A DNA stretch of 64,000 nucleotides. It comes from CAVRUZ01 sp963724495. GTDB taxonomy: Bacteria > Actinomycetota > Actinomycetes > Propionibacteriales > DAIQRJ01. The first letter of the stretch is position 1. Each line of letters begins with the position of its first letter. The notes under the pieces were generated by a model that was given only the letters and a program-made list of their open reading frames with translations, was not told the origin of the DNA and did not search any database. Below are positions 9,121 through 16,684 of the stretch, piece by piece. The stretch lies in NCBI GenBank assembly GCA_963724495.1, contig CAVRUZ010000002.1, positions 930,001 through 994,000 of the forward strand, given 5' to 3'. Both the position numbers and the translations under genes were made by a program.

Positions 9121-10986
9121 TCAGCTGTAGCCGAACCAGCGGTCCCATTGGGTGGCGACCGCCACGTCGTCCCATCCGACCGGCCAGAAGTTGACCTCGT
9201 AGGCGGCCGCGAGGCTCACGAGGACTGCGAGCGCGACGACGCCCGCGAGGGTCATCACCAGACGGCCATGCGGGAATCCGGTCAACCGCCGGGTGAGCAG
9301 CACGGTTCCCGCCCGGAGGCGTTCCGACCACAGCCCGAACCAGGTGAGGATTCCGGCGCCGAGGCCGGCTATCACGAGCACGGGCTCCATCGGCAGGCCA
9401 CGGAATCCACCAAGCCGGATCAACACCGCAACCGAGCCGGCCAGCACCACCGCGATGAGCACCGCCGACGCGACGGCGACGAGCGCGGTCAGCAGGCCCT
9501 TCACCAGGTGCCACGGACTCGCCAGTGCGACCACCGAACGCGCCGCCCTGGCTCGCCGGTCGGTGCGCCGGATCAGATGCGCATGCCCGGAGTACACGGC
9601 CGCCGCCGCGGTGGCCCAGCCGAGCAGCGCGGCCACTCCCAGCCACGGATTGACGGCGCACGCGGCGCCGGCGGCGGCAAGCCACGCGAGGATCGGGCCG
9701 AGCAGGGCGCGGACGCTCGATGCCGCCTCGGCGTGGTATTCCGCCGACCACTCGCGGACCTCCCCGTCGGAGGAAGTCTCCTGCCGGACCGGATCGCCTG
9801 CCTGGCCCGACCTGGCGACCTCGTTCGCCCCGGTCCAGTTGTCCCCGGCCCAGTTGTCCTCCGGCCAGTGCCGCGAGCGGTCGTCGCCGTCCTCCTGCTC
9901 ATCGGCCCAGCGGGCCGGCGGCGCCCACGTGCCGGCCGGATGAAGGTCGCGGACCGGGCCCATCGCCTCGGCCGCGTTCGCAACGCCGGGGGCCGCCCCG
10001 GCCGCCCATCGTCCTGCTGCCTGTGCGTCGAGCGCGGTCGCCATGTCGGCGGCGCCCGGCGCGACCGCCAGGGCCGGACGCCCGAAGTCGGTGGTCGGCT
10101 CCGCGGGCGGGCGCAGGTCCTCGACCGAACCGACCTGCCGGGCTCCGCGCAGTTTCTGGCCGAGCGTGAATCGGCCGCTCTCGAACCAGTCGGTGAGCTC
10201 GGCGGCGGTGGGACGGTCGTCGGGGTGCTTGGCCATCGCCGCGGCGACCGCCGGCTCGAGCCACCGCTCGAGGCCGGCGAGATCGGGATCTGCCTGTAGG
10301 ACCTTGAGCGCCACCGCCTCGAGCGAGCCACGCCCGAACGGCGGCCGCGCGGTCCCGGCGAAGGCCATCGTCGCCCCCCACGCGTGGATGTCCACGGCTG
10401 GTGTCGGGTCAGCGCCGTCGAGCAGTTCCGGGGCGAGGTAGCCGGGCGTGCCGAACACCATGCCGGTCATCGTCAGGCGAACGTCCTGGTTCAGTTGGGC
10501 GATGCCGAAGTCGATGACCTGCGGCTCCCCGTCTTCGAGAAGGACGTTGCCGGGCTTGAGATCCCGGTGCACGACGCCGGCGGCATGGATGCAGTCCAGC
10601 GCTACCAGGAGACCGATGGCGACCACGCGCAACTGCGGACCACGAAGCACGCCAGTGTCGTCGACGCGCTCGTGCAGCGATGGTCCTTCGACGAATCTCG
10701 TGACCAGGAAGGGCAGATCGCCGGCCACGTCGGCGTCGATCACTTCCGCGACGTTCGAGCCGCGAATCCGCGAGAGGGTGTGCACCTCCCGCTCGAACCG
10801 CATCCGGAGCACCGGATCGGCGGCGAGATGGCTGCGCAGGACCTTGATCGCGACCTGGGCACCGCCGGGCGTCACGGCGCGCCACACGACGCCCATGCCG
10901 CCCTCGCCGACTCGCTCGAGCAACCGGTAACCCGCGAACATGCGGCCCGGCGGACTGCCGGTTCCGGTGGCCCCCTGGATGGTCAC
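9121..10986 (-). CDS. Ser/Thr protein kinase with C-terminal membrane domain
   Basis: Hanks-type kinase of 621 residues. The kinase domain covers about residues 19-270: P-loop GEGGMG (27-32), Lys48, Glu67, catalytic HRDLKPGN (140-147), DFG (159-161), GTPGYLAPE (179-188). A long charged linker follows (about 280-425), then four hydrophobic segments (roughly 435-475, 495-520, 535-555, 570-595) ending in an aromatic tail. No PASTA repeats are present, so it does not look like PknB; the membrane part suggests a sensor or anchored kinase. It lies between carbonic anhydrase and ruvC on the same strand, with gaps over 100 bp on both sides, so it is probably transcribed alone. Substrates cannot be predicted. 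Confidence 0.92.
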   Translation of the reverse strand: MTIQGATGTGSPPGRMFAGYRLLERVGEGGMGVVWRAVTPGGAQVAIKVLRSHLAADPVLRMRFEREVHTLSRIRGSNVAEVIDADVAGDLPFLVTRFVEGPSLHERVDDTGVLRGPQLRVVAIGLLVALDCIHAAGVVHRDLKPGNVLLEDGEPQVIDFGIAQLNQDVRLTMTGMVFGTPGYLAPELLDGADPTPAVDIHAWGATMAFAGTARPPFGRGSLEAVALKVLQADPDLAGLERWLEPAVAAAMAKHPDDRPTAAELTDWFESGRFTLGQKLRGARQVGSVEDLRPPAEPTTDFGRPALAVAPGAADMATALDAQAAGRWAAGAAPGVANAAEAMGPVRDLHPAGTWAPPARWADEQEDGDDRSRHWPEDNWAGDNWTGANEVARSGQAGDPVRQETSSDGEVREWSAEYHAEAASSVRALLGPILAWLAAAGAACAVNPWLGVAALLGWATAAAAVYSGHAHLIRRTDRRARAARSVVALASPWHLVKGLLTALVAVASAVLIAVVLAGSVAVLIRLGGFRGLPMEPVLVIAGLGAGILTWFGLWSERLRAGTVLLTRRLTGFPHGRLVMTLAGVVALAVLVSLAAAYEVNFWPVGWDDVAVATQWDRWFGYS

Positions 10987-10998
10987 GCGGCCACGCTA

Positions 10999-11014
10999 GC
11001 GGGCGGCCGCCCGC
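10999..11014. terminator. GC-rich palindrome after carbonic anhydrase gene
   Basis: A perfect 16-bp palindrome (GCGGGCGGCCGCCCGC) lies between the carbonic anhydrase stop and the kinase start. Placement fits a terminator for the minus-strand carbonic anhydrase transcript. There is no loop and no U-tract, so this is a weak call. Confidence 0.35.
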
Positions 11015-11102
11015 GGACGGCCGTTTGCGATCGCGCCCGCGGTTCGGGAGCCGATCCGACCTGATGCTGATGGTGCGCGGACGATGCGCGCCACTCGAGA
11101 AG

Positions 11103-11624
11103 TCAGCAGAGCTGTTCGAGCTTGCCTGTCTGCAGGTGGTACAGAAAGCCGCCGACGACCACGTGTCCGAGGAAGGGCCACGACCGCACCCGCTGCACGT
11201 CGTCACACAGCGCACCGCGCTGATCGTCGGTGGTCAGGAACGACATGCTCCGCGTGTCCGGTCCGCCGGCCTCGGCTATGGCGGCGTGCACCGAAGCCTC
11301 GTTCCCGGCGGCCATCCGGCAGTCGGTGTGGGCCACGATCATGAAGCGTTCGACGCCCAGCAGGTACGACGCCAGGGCCAGCGTGCGCAAGACGTCGTCG
11401 GTGACCCGGGCTCCGGCGTTGCGGAGGATCTTCGCGTCGCCGGGCTCGAGCCCGAGCATCCGCAGCGGGTCGACCCGCGAGTCCATGCAGGTGAGCAGGC
11501 CGAGGCCGCGGGCCGCCGTCCCGGTGAGATGGGCATCGGCGTAGCCGACCTGGAAGCCGGCGTTGGCGAGCAGGACGTCGGCAAACGCAGACGCCTCGGG
11601 ACGTGCGTCGGCGCTGTCGGGCAC
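11103..11624 (-). CDS. Beta-class carbonic anhydrase
   Basis: Interconverts CO2 and bicarbonate (cytoplasm). It has 173 residues. The zinc ligands are visible as Cys46 in LLTCMDSR, His99 and Cys102 in IVAHTDCRMA, with the Asp48-Arg50 dyad next to the first Cys. It also has RNAGARVTDDVLRTLALASYLLGV. This short form, without the N-terminal arm, matches the small actinobacterial beta-CA type. The ATG at 11624 has no strong Shine-Dalgarno. It follows yebC at a 37-bp distance and may share its transcript. Confidence 0.93.
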   Translation of the reverse strand: MPDSADARPEASAFADVLLANAGFQVGYADAHLTGTAARGLGLLTCMDSRVDPLRMLGLEPGDAKILRNAGARVTDDVLRTLALASYLLGVERFMIVAHTDCRMAAGNEASVHAAIAEAGGPDTRSMSFLTTDDQRGALCDDVQRVRSWPFLGHVVVGGFLYHLQTGKLEQLC

Positions 11625-11661
11625 TCTGGCGAGCCTACGGTCCTGGCTGACGGGCTGGCCG

Positions 11662-12423
11662 TCAGCCGACCTTCGCCATGACGTCGTCGGAGACCTCGAA
11701 GTTCGCCCAGACGTTCTGCACGTCGTCCAGGTCGTCGATGGCCTCGATGAGGTGGAAGAGCCTCGGGGCCACCTTCTCGTCGGCTTCGACGCTCATCGTG
11801 GGGACGAACGACACCTCGGCCGACTCGTAGTCGAGGCCGGCGTCCTGGATGGCCTTGCGGATCGGGACCAGGTCGGAGGGCTCGCTGATCACCTCGAACG
11901 ACTCCCCCAGGTCGTTGACGTCCTCGGCGCCGACGTCGAGGACGACCATCAGCAGGTCGTCCTCCGACACCTGCGACGAGCCCTGGTTCTTCGGGACGTG
12001 CACGACGCCCTTGCGATGGAACATGTAGCTGACGCTCCCGGCGTCGGCCATCGAGCCGCCGTTGCGGGTGATCGCGACGCGCACGTCGCTGGCGGCGCGG
12101 TTGCGGTTGTCGGTGAGGCACTCGATGAGGATCGCCACGCCACCGGGCCCGTAGCCCTCGTACATCAGCGTCGTGTACTCCGACCCACCCGCCTCCGCGC
12201 CGCTGCCGCGCTTGATCGCACGCTCGATGTTGTCGTTGGGGACCGAGGTCTTCTTCGCCTTCTGGATGGCGTCGTACAGCGTCGGGTTGCCGTCGACGTC
12301 ACCGCCGCCCATGCGCGCCGCGACCTCGATGTTCTTGATCAGCTTCGCGAAGATCTTGCTGCGCTTGGCGTCGACGACGGCCTTCTTGTGCTTGGTGGTG
12401 GCCCATTTGGAGTGGCCCGACAT
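11662..12423 (-). CDS. yebC: YebC/PmpR (TACO1) family protein
   Basis: Conserved protein of 253 residues. The start MSGHSKWATTKHKK at 12423 is the family's invariant N-terminus, so the upstream in-frame ATG at 12645 is rejected. Other family motifs are GGGDVDGNPTLYDAIQKAKK, NIERAIKRG, YEGYGPGGVAILIECLTDNRNR and FEVSDDVMAKVG at the end. Members have been described as transcriptional regulators (PmpR) and as translation factors relieving ribosome stalling (TACO1, YebC). The gene lies in its usual position upstream of the ruv genes, although pdxS/pdxT, often found here, are absent. Confidence 0.96.
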   Translation of the reverse strand: MSGHSKWATTKHKKAVVDAKRSKIFAKLIKNIEVAARMGGGDVDGNPTLYDAIQKAKKTSVPNDNIERAIKRGSGAEAGGSEYTTLMYEGYGPGGVAILIECLTDNRNRAASDVRVAITRNGGSMADAGSVSYMFHRKGVVHVPKNQGSSQVSEDDLLMVVLDVGAEDVNDLGESFEVISEPSDLVPIRKAIQDAGLDYESAEVSFVPTMSVEADEKVAPRLFHLIEAIDDLDDVQNVWANFEVSDDVMAKVG

Positions 12424-12512
12424 CCGGTCTCCTCGTCCTCGGTCCCGGTGGCTGCGCTGACGGCCGGGCGCGTGTGCGCCCGCGGGTCGAGAACCCGACG
12501 GCCGCGGGCATC

Positions 12513-13115
12513 CTACCGGCCGGGAACGTGCCCGGCGGGGCCGAGAGCGGGGACCACGTCGTCGAAGTCCAGCGTTGCGGGCGGCCTGCTGTGACCCGCC
12601 AGCCGGAACCACCGCACGGCCCGCGCGGCGTGCAGTTGGGTGCACTGCGCCGCGGCGTCGTTGTAGAGCCGCCGCGCCATGGACAGCATCAGGCCGGCCC
12701 GGTCGAGGTCGGCGAAGTCCTCCGTCGGGTCGGTGCCCTCCACCGGAGCCTGCTCCGCGACCGCCCTGATCGCCTCGGTGAGGTCGGTCTCGGCCCGTTC
12801 GACCTGCCCGACGCGAACATCGGTGGCGCTGCCGTCGTGGTCGAGGTCCACGGCACCGTGTGCCGGGTCGTCGAGCGCCTCCCGAGCGCGGTGAGCCGCA
12901 TCGGCCAGCAGCAGGCTCGCCGCCGGGTCGAGACCGCCGGACGTCGCCAGCTCGAGGGCGGCTGCACTCCGCCCGGCCCGCGCGGCCCGCAGACTCTCTG
13001 CCGCGGCCTGCACGCGCAGGTTCAGCCGGTCCAGGCGATGGGCGACCTGGACCAGTCCGGAGGCCAGGAGGACCAGCGCCAGCGCGACGAGGAGGATCCA
13101 GGTAAGCGGCGTCAT
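12513..13115 (-). CDS. LemA-like membrane protein next to pimA
   Basis: Protein of 200 residues with one N-terminal membrane helix (WILLVALALVLLASGLVQVA), then helical Ala/Arg-rich sequence with RLNLRVQAAAESL and SMARRLYNDAAAQC, resembling LemA-type proteins. It ends RWFRLAGH... followed by an acidic patch. From memory, the pimA-adjacent membrane protein of mycobacteria (Rv2609c position) has a similar segment joined to a NUDIX domain; no NUDIX box is visible here. The start overlaps the pimA stop by 4 bases, so it is probably made together with PimA. Function unknown; a membrane-scaffold role is only a guess. Confidence 0.75.
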   Translation of the reverse strand: MTPLTWILLVALALVLLASGLVQVAHRLDRLNLRVQAAAESLRAARAGRSAAALELATSGGLDPAASLLLADAAHRAREALDDPAHGAVDLDHDGSATDVRVGQVERAETDLTEAIRAVAEQAPVEGTDPTEDFADLDRAGLMLSMARRLYNDAAAQCTQLHAARAVRWFRLAGHSRPPATLDFDDVVPALGPAGHVPGR

Positions 13116-14257
13116 CGCAGCATCACCTTTCCCGACGTGCTGCTGGTGACGAGCCGGTAGACGTCAAGCACCGCGTCGCAGACCACGTCCCAGTCGTAGC
13201 GCCAGGACGCCCGCTGACCCACCTCGGCGAGCGCCCGACGAGCGGCGTCGTCGTCCAGCAGGCCGATGGCCGCGGCCGCCAGCCCGGCCGGGTCGCGGTT
13301 GGGAAAGAGCCGGCCGAAGCGGCCGTCGTCGAGCACGCGCCGGAACGCTCCGATGTCGCTTGCGAGCACGGCGGCTCCGGCCGCCATTCCTTCGATCAGC
13401 GTCATGCCGAAGCTCTCGCCACCGGTCTGGGGAGCGACGTAGACATCGCTGTCGGCATACAGATCGTCGCGCTCGTCATCTGTAGGCATGCCCAGGAACT
13501 CCACCCGGTCGTGGAACTCAGGCGGCACGGCCTCTCTGGCCGCCTCGATGTCTCCCTTGCCGCCGATACGCACATGGACGTCGGGCCGGGCCCGGGCGAT
13601 CTCCGGCACGGCGGCCAGCAGGACTCCGAGGCCCTTGCGCGGCTCATCCATCCTTCCGACGAACGAGATCACTGGGCCGCCCCCGGCCCGTGAACTGGCT
13701 GACGTGCCGGGCGGGCCATTCCGCCTGCCGGCGAACCGCGCCACGTAGATCCCGTTGGGAATGATCACCGGCTCGCCGCCGAGGTGCTGCACGAGCGTGG
13801 CGCGGGCGTCCTCGCTCACGGCGATCCGGGCCGACAGCCGCTCCAGCGCGGGCGTCAGCAGACCTGCGGTGGCATTCAGGACTCGGGAGCGCGCAACGCT
13901 GCTGTGAAAAGTGCCGACGAGAGGGCCGTCAGCCGCCCACAACGCCAGCAACGACAGCGACGGGATGGCGGGCTCGTGCAGGTGGATCACGTCGAAGTCG
14001 CCCTGTGCGATCCACCTGCGGACACGGGCGTAGGCAACCGGGCCGAACGAGAGCCGAGCTACCGATCCGTTGTAGGGAACCGGAATCGCCCGGCCGGCGG
14101 CCACCACGTAGTCCGGGAGGTCGCTCTCCTCGTCCGCCGGTGCCAGCACGCTGACATGGTGGCCACGCTCGATCAGTGCCTCGGCGAGGTCGCGTACGTG
14201 GTTCTGAGCACCTCCGGGTACGTCCAGGGAATAGGGGCAGACGAGCCCGATCCTCAT
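13112..14257 (-). CDS. pimA: Phosphatidylinositol alpha-mannosyltransferase PimA
   Basis: GT4-family enzyme that transfers mannose from GDP-Man to phosphatidylinositol, the first step of PIM synthesis at the inner face of the membrane. I place the start at the ATG at 14257 (MRIGLVCPYSLDVPGGAQ), overlapping the patA stop by 4 bases; the open frame upstream is patA antisense-frame sequence. The protein has 381 residues, close to mycobacterial PimA. Visible family features are LPDYVVAAGRAIPVPYNGSV, HLHEPAIPSLSLLAL, FVGRMDEPRKG and TGGESFGMTLIEGMAAG (the EX7E-type region). Confidence 0.95.
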   Translation of the reverse strand: MRIGLVCPYSLDVPGGAQNHVRDLAEALIERGHHVSVLAPADEESDLPDYVVAAGRAIPVPYNGSVARLSFGPVAYARVRRWIAQGDFDVIHLHEPAIPSLSLLALWAADGPLVGTFHSSVARSRVLNATAGLLTPALERLSARIAVSEDARATLVQHLGGEPVIIPNGIYVARFAGRRNGPPGTSASSRAGGGPVISFVGRMDEPRKGLGVLLAAVPEIARARPDVHVRIGGKGDIEAAREAVPPEFHDRVEFLGMPTDDERDDLYADSDVYVAPQTGGESFGMTLIEGMAAGAAVLASDIGAFRRVLDDGRFGRLFPNRDPAGLAAAAIGLLDDDAARRALAEVGQRASWRYDWDVVCDAVLDVYRLVTSSTSGKVMLR

Positions 14258-15864
14258 CGGTTCCGCACCGCCCGGCGCCGGCCCTCCGCCGGCATGTCCG
14301 CCCAGATCCGCTGCAGCATGTGCCAGTCGGCCGGCGAGGCGCGGATCGATGCGGCGAACGCGTCGGCGAGGGCCTGCGTCGCCGCGCGGATCGAGGTGAC
14401 CGGGATCTCGGGTCCCACCTGTCCCCGCGAGCGGCCCAGCCGGCCCCGGTCTGACTCGTTCCACAGGGCCGCCGGGCGCAACGCCGCACCCGTGCGCAGG
14501 GCGAGTGCGGCAGGGCCGGGCGGCATCCGGGCGGGATGCCCGAAGAACTGCACCTCGACACCTCCGCGCGACATGTCGCGATCGGCCACCAGGGCGACGA
14601 CGCCGGCCTGCTCGACCCGGCGCTGCAGGGCCGAGAACGCGGTGGGGTCGTCGGCCGCGATGATCTCCATGCCGATACTGCTGCGGTAGCCGACGAAGGC
14701 ATCGAACAGCGCAGCCGGCCGCAGCCTTTCCGCGATCGTCAGCAGGCCGCCCTCCGTCGTGTAGGCGAACCAGGCGGCCGCGAGGTCGTAGTTCGCCAGG
14801 TGCGGCAGTGCGAGCACGACGCCGCGACCGTCGGCAGTGGTCTCCCGGACCGCTTCGACTCCGCCCAGGTAGAAGGAGGCCTGCACTTGCTCGCGGGTCA
14901 GTGCTGGCAGGCGGAAGGCTTCGGCCCAGTAGCGCAGATACGACCGGAGGGCGTCGCGGACCAGGCGGTCGAGCGCACGTTCGTCGAGCGCGGGACACAC
15001 CCGGGCGAGGTTCCAGCGCAGTCGTCGCGCGCCGCGGCCGTCGCGTCGCCAGGCGATGTCGGCGGCGGTCCGGAACGCGAAGCGCGTTACCGGCGCGGGT
15101 AGGCGTCGGACCAGCCACCATCCCGATCGGTACCCGGCGACGACGGCGCTGTCACGGACCGCCGTCATGCCGGGCGGTCGGCGGCCGGGGGTGGCGGCGG
15201 TTCGGGTGAGTCCGGCGCGTGTGTCGGCCGGCGCTGTGTCGGCCGGCGCGGGGGCGATCGGCTCGGTGGCCAGGGTCTGACCGTGCACCATCACGATGCG
15301 CTGGACGACGGTGATCGCACTCGCAGCCGACAGCAGCACGAGCACGATCTCCAGGATCCACGGGACACCGAGTCCGGCGAAGCCGGCGCCGACGAGGATC
15401 GCGACCAACCGGTCGGCCCGTTCGGCGATCCCGGTCTTGGCGTTGAGGCCGAGGCCCTCCGCACGCGCCCGCGCATACGAGGTGAGCTGGCCGAGCACCA
15501 GGCACAGCACGGCCATCCCGGCCCAGAGGTCGGAGTCGCCCGGGCCGAGGAAGTACAGCATCAGCCCGGCGAACACGGCCGCGTCGGCGAAGCGGTCGAG
15601 GGTGGAGTCGAGGAAGGCTCCCCACTTCGACACCCGACCCTGCATCCGCGCCATGACACCGTCGAGGGTGTCGGAGAAGACGCAGACCGTGACGATCGCC
15701 GAGCCGGCGAACAGCCAGCCCTGGGGATAGAAGGTCAGGGCGACGACGACCACGATGGCGGTGCCGGTGATCGTGACGGCGTCCGGGGTCACGCCGCGCC
15801 GCGTCAGGAAGCGTGCAGGCGGCGTGAACATGTTGGCGAAGAAGCCACGGAAGCGGTCGAACAT
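14254..15864 (-). CDS. pgsA-patA: Fused PI(P) synthase (PgsA) and PIM acyltransferase (PatA)
   Basis: One uninterrupted frame of 536 residues holds two enzymes usually encoded separately. Residues 1-200 are a CDP-alcohol phosphatidyltransferase with the full signature (Asp65, Asp68-Gly69, Ala72-Arg73, Gly82, Asp86, Asp90) and several membrane helices; in this context it would couple CDP-diacylglycerol to inositol (phosphate). Residues 200-232 form a Pro/Ala/Thr linker. Residues 233-536 are a lysophospholipid-acyltransferase-type domain with HX4D at His355-Asp360 (PHLANYD), matching PatA, which acylates the mannose of PIM. The internal ATG (codon 233, at 15168) has no Shine-Dalgarno before it. 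The order HIT / pgsA / patA / pimA is that of mycobacteria. Confidence 0.92.
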   Translation of the reverse strand: MFDRFRGFFANMFTPPARFLTRRGVTPDAVTITGTAIVVVVALTFYPQGWLFAGSAIVTVCVFSDTLDGVMARMQGRVSKWGAFLDSTLDRFADAAVFAGLMLYFLGPGDSDLWAGMAVLCLVLGQLTSYARARAEGLGLNAKTGIAERADRLVAILVGAGFAGLGVPWILEIVLVLLSAASAITVVQRIVMVHGQTLATEPIAPAPADTAPADTRAGLTRTAATPGRRPPGMTAVRDSAVVAGYRSGWWLVRRLPAPVTRFAFRTAADIAWRRDGRGARRLRWNLARVCPALDERALDRLVRDALRSYLRYWAEAFRLPALTREQVQASFYLGGVEAVRETTADGRGVVLALPHLANYDLAAAWFAYTTEGGLLTIAERLRPAALFDAFVGYRSSIGMEIIAADDPTAFSALQRRVEQAGVVALVADRDMSRGGVEVQFFGHPARMPPGPAALALRTGAALRPAALWNESDRGRLGRSRGQVGPEIPVTSIRAATQALADAFAASIRASPADWHMLQRIWADMPAEGRRRAVRNR

Positions 15865-15875
15865 CCCGGTAGAGG

Positions 15876-16508
15876 CTACGGCCTGGAGGCGGTCGGCCAG
15901 TGCTGACGCACCATCGCCCAGGTGTCCTCCAGCAGGAGCGGCAGGTTCTTCGTCTGTCCGATCACGGTGATGAAGCCCGCGTCGCCGGTCCAGCGCGGTA
16001 CCACGTGCAGGTGCAGGTGGCTGGGAAGGCTGCCGCCGGAGATCGGCCCCTGGTTCATGCCCACGTTGAACCCGTCGGGTCCGGACGCTGCGCGAACCGC
16101 GGTCATGGCGTCGGCCGCCAGGGCCATCGACTCGTCGCGCTCAGCCGCCGTGAGTTCGGTGAGATCGGCGACGTGCCGGAAGGGCACCACGAGCAGGTGG
16201 CCGGGGTTGTAGGGGTAGAGGTTGAGCACCACGTAGTTGTGTTCGGCGCGACGCACCACCAGTCCGTCGGCATCGGCCAGAGCGGGGATGTCGCAGAAGG
16301 GGCATCCCGACGAGGCGTCGACGGCTGCGACACCCTCCTGATCAGGTTCCCCTTCCTGCCGGTTCTCGTGGTAGGCCATCCGGTAGGGGGTCCACAGCCG
16401 CATGAGTCCGTCGGGGACCCCGACTCCCGGCCTGCCCACCACGCCGCCTTCGGGGTCGTGCGGACCAGGCGCGTCGGGTCGGTCGGCGTACCGGCCGGGC
16501 TCGGACAT
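15876..16508 (-). CDS. HIT-family protein, probable Ap4A phosphorylase
   Basis: Protein of 210 residues starting at the ATG at 16508, preceded by AGGAGCTAGGG; longer open frame upstream is thrS-overlapping noise. A Cys pair CPFC (69-72), the HIT fold segment YPYNPGHLLVVPFRHVADLTEL and the catalytic triad HLHLH (164-168) are visible. The M. tuberculosis orthologue at the same position (Rv2613c, between thrS and pgsA) has been described as a diadenosine-tetraphosphate phosphorylase, and the same role is inferred here. The 35 N-terminal residues are Pro/Gly-rich and probably disordered. It ends 11 bp before pgsA-patA and likely opens that transcript. Confidence 0.9.
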   Translation of the reverse strand: MSEPGRYADRPDAPGPHDPEGGVVGRPGVGVPDGLMRLWTPYRMAYHENRQEGEPDQEGVAAVDASSGCPFCDIPALADADGLVVRRAEHNYVVLNLYPYNPGHLLVVPFRHVADLTELTAAERDESMALAADAMTAVRAASGPDGFNVGMNQGPISGGSLPSHLHLHVVPRWTGDAGFITVIGQTKNLPLLLEDTWAMVRQHWPTASRP

Positions 16509-16637
16509 CCCTAGCTCCTGCCTGTTCCTGCGGATCGCGATCACCGAGAGTGCACCGGCTCGGATCGGACCTGACCTGCCGGCTGCGCGGCAACGGACGG
16601 CCCGTCCTCCTGGCTGATTCCGACCGTAGTGCAGGGC

Positions 16638-16672
16638 GTCGGTGCCGCCGCCAACCGGACGGCGGCACCGAC
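16638..16672 (-). terminator. Strong hairpin downstream of thrS
   Basis: A perfect 13-bp stem (GTCGGTGCCGCCG at 16638-16650 pairing with 16660-16672) with a 9-base loop lies 13 bp past the thrS stop on the minus strand. There is no U-run, as is common in high-GC actinobacteria. It should separate thrS from the HIT-pgsA-patA-pimA unit. Confidence 0.75.
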
Positions 16673-16684
16673 CCGACCGTCTGC

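Noticed and set aside
13112..15121. 669-codon open frame that includes pimA
   Set aside because: The first 290 codons are Arg/Pro-rich sequence out of frame with patA. PimA begins at its family start MRIGLVCPYS at 14257, with an ATGA overlap.
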